Part shown: positions 18,088 to 26,902 of the stretch, one piece after another
Position numbering within the stretch: the stretch's first letter is position 1
Layout of the letters: each line of letters opens with the position of its first letter
Origin: an uncultured Bacteroides sp.
GTDB taxonomy: Bacteria; Bacteroidota; Bacteroidia; Bacteroidales; Bacteroidaceae
Assembly (NCBI RefSeq): GCF_937912035.1
Contig: NZ_CALDPF010000034.1
Span: 1 to 64,000 of the forward strand
DNA: 64,000 nt
Direction of reading: 5' to 3'
Notes under the pieces: model-generated
Told to the model about the DNA's origin: nothing
Database searches by the model: none
What the model saw: the letters and a program-made list of their open reading frames with translations, nothing else
Made by a program: the position numbers and the translations under genes

Positions 18088-21000
18088 ATGGGAACAAATT
18101 TTTTTACTAACGAAAAAGAAAATACCCTCCTCGAGAAAATAGAAGGAGTTTTCAAATATAAAAAAGTGCATTTTTTCGATGCACTTGTGGGATATTTCAG
18201 GGCTTCAGGATATTTCAGAATCCGGAAGTTCATCCAGCAGACCCCCCATATTAGAATCTTAGTAGGTATTAATATAGACAAGCTTACTTACCAAGCCAAC
18301 CAGCAAGGATTACTTTTCAACCCTAACAGCGAACAGTCACAAGAAGAATTCTTCAACGATGTAAAGAAAAATATCCAGGAAGCTAAGTATGACAAGGAAG
18401 TTGAAGAAGGAATGTATCAGTTCATAGAAGATATCATGTCCGGCAGAATAGAAATACGCATTCACCCCAAGCAAAACATACATGCCAAAATCTATATCTT
18501 CCGTGAAGAAGAATTTCATTCACATGGCTGTGGTTCAGTAATAACCGGTTCAAGCAATCTCACAGAAGCAGGATTGGAAAAAAATTTCGAATTCAATGTA
18601 GAGTTGAGAAACGATGATGACATACTTTATGCTACAGAAACATTTGAAAGGCTATGGGCTGAATCTGTTGAAATTGACACCAGTCATATTGAAAAAATCA
18701 AGACAGGCTCATATCTTAACCCCTACTTTACTCCATACGAAGTTTATCTGAAATTCCTTTTGGAATACTTCGGCAAGAGTATAGATTTCGACCCTAATTC
18801 AGTATCAGACTTACCGAAAGGATATAAAAAACTGTCATACCAGATTGATGCCGTGAATGACGGATATTCAAAAATGATGAAACACAACGGTTTTTTCCTT
18901 TCTGATGTCGTCGGATTGGGTAAAACCATTGTGTCCGCACTTATAGCCAAGAAGTTTTTCTTTAATAACGGATTTCCGGCACATCGTTCGCATACATTGA
19001 TAATAGTTCCGCCAGCCCTAAAAGACGGATGGGAAAGAACTATGGAAGAGTTTAAGCTTGACAACTATACAATTGTCACCAATGGCAGCCTTCATAAGCT
19101 GAAAGACCCTGCCATATACGACCTCATAATAGTGGACGAAGCACATAAATTCAGAAGCGATACAGCATCCATGTATAATGAATTGCAAAAGCTTTGCAAA
19201 ACAAAAACCGTTTATGACGATAGAACGCTTCATGACAAAAAGGTAATACTTGTTTCAGCCACTCCGCTTAACAATCGTCCGGAGGATATAGCCAATCTGG
19301 TATATTTGTTTCAGGATTCCAAAGACAGCACTTTGGAAGAGGGAAACCTGCAACGTTTTTTCCGTGAGCAGATTGATAAATACAAGAAATTAAAAGATAA
19401 AAAGAATATAGAACATATTTCCAAAGAAATAAAAGCTATTTACGAAAAGATCCGAATCAAGGTTGTTGAGCCATTGACAGTCAGACGTACACGTACAGAC
19501 CTGTTGGAGAACGAAGCCTACAGAAAGGACTTGGAAAAACAACACATCCATTTCCCTGAAGTCAAACCTCCACATAAGGTTTATTACCAGCTTGACACCG
19601 AACTGGAAGCACTGTATGACAAGACCCTTAAATATTTAAGAGGAAAAGATAATGACGCTTTGAAATATTATCGTTATCAGGCGATTAAATATTTGGTTGA
19701 GAAAAAGAAAAAAAAGTACAAAAAGGCTGACTTGATTTCTGACCAGCTTTCCAATATAATGAAGACATTGCTGGTCAAACGAATAGACAGTAGTTTCTAT
19801 GCTTTCAAACAATCCTTAAAGAGATACTGTCAGGCAAACAGGGTTATGCTTGATATGTTCGAAAAAGGAGTGATCTATATAGCGCCAAATCTGAATGTGA
19901 ACGAACTTCTGATAGAGGGTAAGGAAGAAGAATTGATTAGGCAGATAGAAGAAGCTAAAAAAACAGACCCTACAATAGAAATATGCACTCCTGATGATTT
20001 CATTTCAGGTTTCAGAGAAGGCTTGGAGCACGATGGAGAAATATTGCAGGAACTTGTCGATGAATGGGAGAAGATAACTTATGACCCGAAACTCGATGTT
20101 TTCATAAACGAGTATCTTAAAAACAAGCTGTTCGACAAGTCAATTAACAATGAAGGTAAACTTGTAATATTCTCCGAAAGCAAAGAAACAACCAAATATT
20201 TGTCCGAAACATTAAAAGCACACGGATTCGACCGCATACTGACAGTCCAAAGCGACAACAGGAACGACAAAATGCCGGTACTTGAGGCAAATTTCGATGC
20301 CAACTACAAAGGAGAGAAAAAGAACGATTATAACATAGTAATCTCTACCGAAGTATTGGCAGAAGGAGTAAATCTGCACAGGGCAAATGTAATTGTCAAC
20401 TACGACACCCCTTGGAACTCCACCAGACTGATGCAGCGAATAGGCCGTGTAAACCGTATCGGAAGTACGGCAAACGAAGTACATATATTCAATTTCTTCC
20501 CGACTTCAAAAGTCAACGACGACATAGAACTGGAAAAGAAAGCCAAAATGAAACTGTTTGCCTTTCATGCCGCTTTGGGTGAAGACAGCCAAATCTATTC
20601 CACAGACGAAAATCCGGAAAGTTTCGGACTGTTCGACAAAAGTGTTGATGAAGAAAGAGACGAAAAGCTTCGTTATCTGATGTGGCTCAGAAAGATGAAA
20701 GAAGAAAATCCTGATTATATAAAGAAAATAAGCAAAATGCCTTTAAGAGCCCGTGTAGGAAGAAGAAACGGACTCATGCCAATGAGTACCATTACTTTTA
20801 TCCGCAATAGGCGCAGAGATTCCTTTAGCCTCATCCGTGAAGACGGAAGCCTTGAAGAGCTGACTTTCATTGAAGCAGCAAAAGCATTTGAGGCAAAAAC
20901 GGAAGAAATGTCTATTCCTCTGCATGACAGGCATCATGAGCAAGTGGCAAAAGCTATAGAGGCATTTTCCGCAGATGAAGAAGCATCCAAGGCTACTACA

Positions 21001-21357
21001 AAAAAGGTAAACCTTAGTCAGGGACCCAACGAGAAAAAAGCGATTGCATATCTGGATGCTTTTATCACGGCACCTAATATCACTGGCGAGGAAGTAGCAT
21101 TAATTAAAAAAGCCAAATGTGCTATAACAACAGGCAAGTTCCAACAGTTGCAAAGAGATATAAACAAGCTACAGAATGCGACAAAGAAGAATCCGGTAAA
21201 ACTGGTGATACTGATAGAACAGTTAATGAAAATAATAACCTCATATCCGCTTGAACATATTGAGTCTGAATATACACGGTCTCAACCAATAAAAAGCGAA
21301 AAGAGGGTTAAAGACGAAATACCGGAAATCATTATTTCCGAAAGTTTTTCAATATAA
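18088..21357 (+). CDS. phospholipase D-like nuclease / SNF2 helicase fusion
   Basis: A 1089-residue protein. The N-terminal part (about 1-210) is a PLD-family domain with H132-A-K134 in NIHAKIYIF and S-S-N157 in TGSSNLTEAGLEKN, the HxK...xxN pattern of PLD nucleases. The SF2/SNF2 core (about 255-830) has motif I GLGKT (K279), DEAH 350-353, motif III S390-A-T-P and motif VI QRIGRVNRIG starting at Q783. Residues 830-1089 are helical and unassigned. Helicases of this type, next to an adenine methyltransferase, occur in defence systems such as DISARM (DrmD); there PLD is a separate protein (DrmC). It opens the cluster, 23 bp before the methyltransferase. A nuclease/translocase acting on unmodified DNA is inferred. 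Confidence 0.85.
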   Translation: MGTNFFTNEKENTLLEKIEGVFKYKKVHFFDALVGYFRASGYFRIRKFIQQTPHIRILVGINIDKLTYQANQQGLLFNPNSEQSQEEFFNDVKKNIQEAKYDKEVEEGMYQFIEDIMSGRIEIRIHPKQNIHAKIYIFREEEFHSHGCGSVITGSSNLTEAGLEKNFEFNVELRNDDDILYATETFERLWAESVEIDTSHIEKIKTGSYLNPYFTPYEVYLKFLLEYFGKSIDFDPNSVSDLPKGYKKLSYQIDAVNDGYSKMMKHNGFFLSDVVGLGKTIVSALIAKKFFFNNGFPAHRSHTLIIVPPALKDGWERTMEEFKLDNYTIVTNGSLHKLKDPAIYDLIIVDEAHKFRSDTASMYNELQKLCKTKTVYDDRTLHDKKVILVSATPLNNRPEDIANLVYLFQDSKDSTLEEGNLQRFFREQIDKYKKLKDKKNIEHISKEIKAIYEKIRIKVVEPLTVRRTRTDLLENEAYRKDLEKQHIHFPEVKPPHKVYYQLDTELEALYDKTLKYLRGKDNDALKYYRYQAIKYLVEKKKKKYKKADLISDQLSNIMKTLLVKRIDSSFYAFKQSLKRYCQANRVMLDMFEKGVIYIAPNLNVNELLIEGKEEELIRQIEEAKKTDPTIEICTPDDFISGFREGLEHDGEILQELVDEWEKITYDPKLDVFINEYLKNKLFDKSINNEGKLVIFSESKETTKYLSETLKAHGFDRILTVQSDNRNDKMPVLEANFDANYKGEKKNDYNIVISTEVLAEGVNLHRANVIVNYDTPWNSTRLMQRIGRVNRIGSTANEVHIFNFFPTSKVNDDIELEKKAKMKLFAFHAALGEDSQIYSTDENPESFGLFDKSVDEERDEKLRYLMWLRKMKEENPDYIKKISKMPLRARVGRRNGLMPMSTITFIRNRRRDSFSLIREDGSLEELTFIEAAKAFEAKTEEMSIPLHDRHHEQVAKAIEAFSADEEASKATTKKVNLSQGPNEKKAIAYLDAFITAPNITGEEVALIKKAKCAITTGKFQQLQRDINKLQNATKKNPVKLVILIEQLMKIITSYPLEHIESEYTRSQPIKSEKRVKDEIPEIIISESFSI

Positions 21358-21380
21358 AATTAAAATAACATACAGATACG

Positions 21381-24300
21381 ATGGATAAAGCAACACTTAA
21401 ATATATATTATCGGCAAAATTTAACTTCAATCAGTGGATTGATGTTCTGAGAGAAATGTTCCCTGTAGTAGATATATTTTCTCAGGGGCACCCTGTTTCG
21501 CATAGCCTTATCAAGAGTGGAGGCCAGGTAGGAACAATCCGTCTGGATGACGGACGTTCATTGGCCATTTATACATTTGAAGTTAATGATAATGTACTTA
21601 TTGACCGTAACCGCAAAGGATTGCGCGAAATAGCCGCAAAGACCATTGACCAGTCTATCACTCATGGTGCATTGGCTTTCTATTATTCCAAAAACATACC
21701 TGACTATCGTCTGACATTCATAGCAAAACAAAGTTCATTCAATGAAAATGGAGAACTTATTAATTCTGAGACAGCTCCTAAAAGATATACATTCCTTTTA
21801 GGAGAAAACGAGCCATGCAGAACTGCCACCGACCGTATGTACGAATTGATTTCTAAAAAGAAAAACAGTTCCATATACTTGGCAGACGTTATGGAAGCAT
21901 TCTCTGTAGAGCGCCTGAATAAAGAATTCTTCAACGGATATAAGGCTCAATATACCAAATTCTTGAAACTACTTTCCGATACTAAACAGAACCGTGACTA
22001 TGTTAAGAAACTGCTCGGACGTCTGGTATTCCTGCAATTCCTTCAGAAAAAAGGCTGGATGGGCGTTCCGGCTTCACGTTCTGATTGGAAAGGCGGTGAC
22101 AAGAATTATCTAAGCAATCTTATAGCACGTTATGAAGGAAATGACCGTCTGTTAAGTGATGTGCTTGAAGTTCTGTTTTTCAATACATTAAACGAAAAAC
22201 GTGAAGGAGACATTGCAGATATTCTATTAGGTGATAATATAAAGATTCCGTACCTTAATGGAGGATTGTTCGACAAGGATAAAATAGATGCTTTGGATAT
22301 AGATTTTCCATATTCTTACTTTAAAGAACTTATGGACTTTTTCTCTATGTATAACTTTACCATAGACGAAAACGATCCTGAAGACAGCGAAATAGGTATA
22401 GACCCTGAAATGCTTGGACACATTTTTGAAAACCTTCTGGAAGACAATAAGGATAAAGGAGCATTCTACACTCCAAAAGAAATTGTTCAGTATATGTGCC
22501 GCCAGAGTGTTATTCAGTATCTGAAAACTCATACTGAGTCTGAGTTTCATCCGGCAGTAGAATCATTGATTTCATCAAAAAAAGTCAACGATATACTTCA
22601 GGATAAAGAAAATGCCTTAAAAATATATGGCCTGCTGAAGTCTATTAAAGTATGTGACCCGGCTATAGGTTCGGGTGCATTTCCTATGGGAATACTTAAC
22701 GTATTGTTTCATGCACGCCAACTATTATATGGGTTTACACAAGACAAACACACTTTCTCTCATGCAGAAGTAAAACGAGAAATCATACAGGAAAACATAT
22801 TTGGTGTTGATATTGAACAAGGAGCAGTTGACATAGCAAGACTAAGATTCTGGCTTGCCTTGGTTGTTGATGAAGAAATACCTCAGCCTCTGCCCAATTT
22901 GGACTATAAAATAGTTTGTGGTGATTCATTGCTTAGTAGAAATACGCTTGATGTTCCAATAATGAATGTTTTTTCGGAATACAACAAAAACAAAAAAGAT
23001 GAAGATAAGATAACATTGAACAAATATCAAACTTTGATACACGACTATTTGAATACTTCAGACCATATAGTTAAAGATAAATACAAAGGTTTGATATCTG
23101 ACATAAAAAGTTTTTTCAAAACTGAGCTGGAAGATAAGATACGTTTTTATACCAAAAGCGAAAAGAAACTTATTGACAAATATTTCATGTATTTGAATTT
23201 ACAATCAAACATGAAACATTTTTTCGATAATAAGAAAAGTGAAAAGGAACTATCTCCTAAAGCCCAAAAAGAGCTTGAAACCATACGCAAAATTATCGAA
23301 AGTAAAAGCCAACATGCAAATACAGTGAAATATGATAAACTGTATAAAAAAGCCTTTGAGTGGAGATACGAATTTCCATCATTATTAGATGACAATGGAA
23401 ACTTTAAAGGTTTCGATTTGGTTATCGGCAATCCTCCGTATTTAAGAATACAAGGGATAAGGGACGTAAATCCTGAATTTGCAGATGAATTGGTAGAGAA
23501 ATATAAATCTGCAACAGGCTCATTTGATTTATATGTAACATTCGTAGAAAGAGGATTACAGATTGTAAACAATTCAGGTATTGTTAATTATATTATGCCT
23601 GTAAAATGGACCAATTCTGCTTTCGGAAAAGGATTACGAGAATTGGTAGCAGACAAAACATCTCAAATAATAAACTTCGGTGCTTATCAAGTGTTCAATG
23701 CTTCTACTTATACAGCACTACAGTGGTTTATGCCTAATTGTAAAGAGTTAGCATATTATGAGTTGGATAGGAATCTTACTACAAATGAGGAGTTGGGTAC
23801 TTATTTGAACTCTTTAAACAATGACAGTAAGGCAATCATTAAATCTGGAAAATTAAATAAAGAAGCTTGGGTGCTTACTGTTGGAGAAACTGTAGGTATA
23901 TTAAATAAATTGGAAGTACATACCCGTAAAATAAGCGACATTTTTGAAAAAATATTCCAAGGTCTTGCAACCAGTAAGGATGATGTATATTTTTTGTATG
24001 AATGCACTGAAGAAAACGGAATAGTCAACGGTTACTCAAAATATACAGAAGAGTACATAAGTATAGAACGTGGATTGGTGAAACCATTATTGAAAGGAGA
24101 AGATGTACACAGATACGAACTTCTTTCAACAGACCGTTTTGTCATTTTTCCATATAAAATAGAAAACGGGAAAGCTAATCTTTATTCTGAAAAAGAATTG
24201 TCTGAGTTATTTCCAAATGGATATGCTTACCTAAAGAAATGTGAAGAAGTTTTGAGGGGAAGAGAAAAAGGAAGATTAAAAGATGATGATTTCTGGTTTA

Positions 24301-24959
24301 AGTACATTTACCCTAAGAATCTTGTTTTATTTGATAACGAAAAATTGGTTGCGCCTGACATTTCAATGGGAGGTAATTTTACTTATGATAGTAAGGGGCT
24401 ATTTTATCAAACAACTACAGTTTACGGATATATAAAGAAATATGAAGTAAAAGAAAGTTATAAATTTTGGATGGCATTATTTAATTCGAGATTATTTTGG
24501 TGGTATCTTAAAAATACAGGTACAGTATTAGCCAATGGTTTTTTCAGATTTAAACCCGATTATGTAAAACCTTTTCCTGTACCTGAAACAATATCTCCAG
24601 ACGCTGAACAATTAGTATCAACATTATGCGATTATGTTCTTTTCATAAAATCACAAGAAACCAATCTTTCTGATTTGGTTTCCAACAAACTGATTTCCGA
24701 TTATTTTGAAAGAATAATTGACGGATGTATATACGAAATTTACTTTGGTGACCATATGAAGGAGCTCGAAATAGATATAATGAGCTCTGCTATAAAACTT
24801 GTTAAGTCTATTTCAAATATTTCTTCTGATAAAGAAAAAAAAGACATTATATTAAACACATTCTTGACAATAAAGAAAACAGACAATGCAATCAGGAATA
24901 GACTAGAGCTATTTACAATCAGAAGTTCTGAACTACTTAAACCTATAATAGAAGAATAA
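21381..24959 (+). CDS. Eco57I/PglX-like N6-adenine DNA methyltransferase
   Basis: A 1192-residue SAM-dependent DNA methyltransferase. Motif I is D426-P-A-I-G-S-G432 and motif IV is N684-P-P-Y687, the N6-adenine form. The 250-residue insert between them is typical of the large Eco57I and PglX proteins. GAFYTPKEIVQYM (about 368-380) is the usual lead-in. The C-terminal 450 residues look like a target-recognition plus helical region. The N-terminal 120 residues could be a restriction-type fold: D57-x9-E67-x-N69 recalls D...ExK with the lysine replaced. If so, cutting would have to come from the PLD-helicase neighbour. It sits 1 bp before the ATPase gene. Confidence 0.88.
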   Translation: MDKATLKYILSAKFNFNQWIDVLREMFPVVDIFSQGHPVSHSLIKSGGQVGTIRLDDGRSLAIYTFEVNDNVLIDRNRKGLREIAAKTIDQSITHGALAFYYSKNIPDYRLTFIAKQSSFNENGELINSETAPKRYTFLLGENEPCRTATDRMYELISKKKNSSIYLADVMEAFSVERLNKEFFNGYKAQYTKFLKLLSDTKQNRDYVKKLLGRLVFLQFLQKKGWMGVPASRSDWKGGDKNYLSNLIARYEGNDRLLSDVLEVLFFNTLNEKREGDIADILLGDNIKIPYLNGGLFDKDKIDALDIDFPYSYFKELMDFFSMYNFTIDENDPEDSEIGIDPEMLGHIFENLLEDNKDKGAFYTPKEIVQYMCRQSVIQYLKTHTESEFHPAVESLISSKKVNDILQDKENALKIYGLLKSIKVCDPAIGSGAFPMGILNVLFHARQLLYGFTQDKHTFSHAEVKREIIQENIFGVDIEQGAVDIARLRFWLALVVDEEIPQPLPNLDYKIVCGDSLLSRNTLDVPIMNVFSEYNKNKKDEDKITLNKYQTLIHDYLNTSDHIVKDKYKGLISDIKSFFKTELEDKIRFYTKSEKKLIDKYFMYLNLQSNMKHFFDNKKSEKELSPKAQKELETIRKIIESKSQHANTVKYDKLYKKAFEWRYEFPSLLDDNGNFKGFDLVIGNPPYLRIQGIRDVNPEFADELVEKYKSATGSFDLYVTFVERGLQIVNNSGIVNYIMPVKWTNSAFGKGLRELVADKTSQIINFGAYQVFNASTYTALQWFMPNCKELAYYELDRNLTTNEELGTYLNSLNNDSKAIIKSGKLNKEAWVLTVGETVGILNKLEVHTRKISDIFEKIFQGLATSKDDVYFLYECTEENGIVNGYSKYTEEYISIERGLVKPLLKGEDVHRYELLSTDRFVIFPYKIENGKANLYSEKELSELFPNGYAYLKKCEEVLRGREKGRLKDDDFWFKYIYPKNLVLFDNEKLVAPDISMGGNFTYDSKGLFYQTTTVYGYIKKYEVKESYKFWMALFNSRLFWWYLKNTGTVLANGFFRFKPDYVKPFPVPETISPDAEQLVSTLCDYVLFIKSQETNLSDLVSNKLISDYFERIIDGCIYEIYFGDHMKELEIDIMSSAIKLVKSISNISSDKEKKDIILNTFLTIKKTDNAIRNRLELFTIRSSELLKPIIEE

Positions 24960-24960
24960 T

Positions 24961-26835
24961 ATGGCAAAGATTAATGAAATTACCATAAACGGATTTAAGG
25001 CTTTTCCCTCTACGTTTAAACTTGAATTAGAGGGAAAACATTTACTTTTATATGGAGAGAATGGAAGTGGAAAATCTTCAATATATTATGCATTGCATTG
25101 TCTTTTCAATTCATACAGAAAACCTGATATGGGGAAAAAATATTTCAATATTGATAATCCACAAAATTTAATTAATAAAAACTTTGTTGCTAAAAACGTT
25201 GGAGACAAACCTCATATTGCCGTAAATTGGTATGATGGTAGTAGAAATCCATTTATATCTATAATATCAGATAATGGGTGTCAAGCTTTTGATAAACTGG
25301 CAGAACTAGATACTTATTTCATTAACCACCAATTATTATTTAGCTTCTTCAATTTTACTAACTCTAAAGATATAAACTTATTTCCAGTATTTCAAAGAGA
25401 AATACTTCCCTATATATTTATAACAGAAATAGGAACATACATGTCTTTGATGTATGAGGAAATAATTCGTGACTCTTCCAAACTTAGCAACAAAAGTTCA
25501 TCTAAAGCAATTAAGCATAAAATAAATATATTCAACTTTTGTTTAGATGATATTATTGGAGATATAAATTTATATGCTTCGGATATATATAATAAATACT
25601 TTAAAGAAGATGAGGAACCACCCCTTTCAATAATATTATCATATCCGGAAGTTAATCCACACCCAGATGTATTATTAAATGGATTTAGACTAAAATGGGA
25701 TTATCCCCTTATTGTAAATACATCTGGAAATCTAATAAAAGCACCAAACAAAGCAATAATAGAGCCAATAATAAGTCTTTCTATTATGCAAGATGGTAAT
25801 CCTATAAATAAACCTCATGTCTATTTTAATGAAGCAAAATTAACGGCAATAGCTTTATCAATTCGTTTAGCTTTACTGAATCTTGATAGTCCAGCTGAAG
25901 GTAGTTTCCTAGCTTTAGACGATATGCTTATAAGTCTTGATATGAGTAATCGTATTAAAGTAATTAATTTTTTATTACAAATTTCTGATAAATATAAGAT
26001 ATATCTGTTTACTCATGATAGAGCTTTCTTTGAATTGACCAAAGATTTTGTTAAAGAAAAATTTAAAGATTACAAAGACAGTTGGTTATTTAAGGAAATA
26101 TATAACGACATTATTCTAACAAACAATCCTGTTTGTTACGATTCTGAAGATACCTATACACGTGCAATATACCATTATAAAAAGTTTGATTATCCTGCGT
26201 CTGCAAATTATTTGCGAAAATCAGTTGAAGAACTAATGCAATTCTTCCCTCAATATATATCCAGAACAGAAGATGGATTGCCTAAAGAAAAATTGAGAGC
26301 AAAAATAGATGCTGCCAAATATCTTTTTGAATGTACAGATGGAGATACGAATGATATTCAAACAATAATATTTTCTTTAGGGACATTGTTAAATCCGTTG
26401 TCACATAGAAGTATTGATACAAACATCTATCATATTGAGTTAGATACAATTATAAAAGTAATACCTAAAGTAAAACAACATATATTAAGATTAGATATTA
26501 AAGAAGTTGTAGCAGTAGAAAATGCTGTTTTTCTATTTCTTGATGAAAATGAAACAACCAAATGTGAGATAAAGGTTAATTTAAAAACACCGTTATATTC
26601 ATTTATGGGCCATGACGGTGTTAGGAAATTATCAATAGCTAAAGGTGATACAATTGAGAGTATTACTATTAAAGATGGAAAACGTGGGACTCCTAAACAG
26701 TATACATATTATAAGGGTGAAACTTTGGAAGAAATTTGCCGACAGTTACACATTTATATAGGAAAAAAATACACTGGTAATTATGTCAATTTTTATAAAG
26801 ATAAGGATGGGCATGATTTTAAATCTTTCCTATAG
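24961..26835 (+). CDS. SMC/RecF-like ABC-type ATPase of the defence cluster
   Basis: A 624-residue ATPase. Walker A is GENGSGKSS (K38) after the N-terminal strand ITINGFKAF, as in RecF, SbcC and OLD-type proteins. A signature-like helix lies near residues 290-305 (EAKLTAIALSIRLAL), and Walker B is FLALDD with D320-D321. H352 in FTHDRAF is the switch histidine. There is no long coiled coil. Residues 380-500 are helical and the last 90 form a possible beta domain; neither is recognised. It starts 1 bp after the methyltransferase stop, so translation is almost certainly coupled. Base composition is visibly more AT-rich than core genes nearby. Role in phage sensing or DNA loading is inference. 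Confidence 0.82.
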   Translation: MAKINEITINGFKAFPSTFKLELEGKHLLLYGENGSGKSSIYYALHCLFNSYRKPDMGKKYFNIDNPQNLINKNFVAKNVGDKPHIAVNWYDGSRNPFISIISDNGCQAFDKLAELDTYFINHQLLFSFFNFTNSKDINLFPVFQREILPYIFITEIGTYMSLMYEEIIRDSSKLSNKSSSKAIKHKINIFNFCLDDIIGDINLYASDIYNKYFKEDEEPPLSIILSYPEVNPHPDVLLNGFRLKWDYPLIVNTSGNLIKAPNKAIIEPIISLSIMQDGNPINKPHVYFNEAKLTAIALSIRLALLNLDSPAEGSFLALDDMLISLDMSNRIKVINFLLQISDKYKIYLFTHDRAFFELTKDFVKEKFKDYKDSWLFKEIYNDIILTNNPVCYDSEDTYTRAIYHYKKFDYPASANYLRKSVEELMQFFPQYISRTEDGLPKEKLRAKIDAAKYLFECTDGDTNDIQTIIFSLGTLLNPLSHRSIDTNIYHIELDTIIKVIPKVKQHILRLDIKEVVAVENAVFLFLDENETTKCEIKVNLKTPLYSFMGHDGVRKLSIAKGDTIESITIKDGKRGTPKQYTYYKGETLEEICRQLHIYIGKKYTGNYVNFYKDKDGHDFKSFL

Positions 26836-26902
26836 AAGTTATGTTGCATAATTATAGAAACTAAGGAACTTTATATTAAAGGAGATGTTAGAAGATAATT
26901 TT

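Noticed and set aside
18088..24959. Classical type I or type III restriction-modification
   Set aside because: No specificity subunit gene (HsdS) is present, the helicase is SNF2 with PLD rather than HsdR or Res type, and the methylase is of the large Eco57I/PglX kind.
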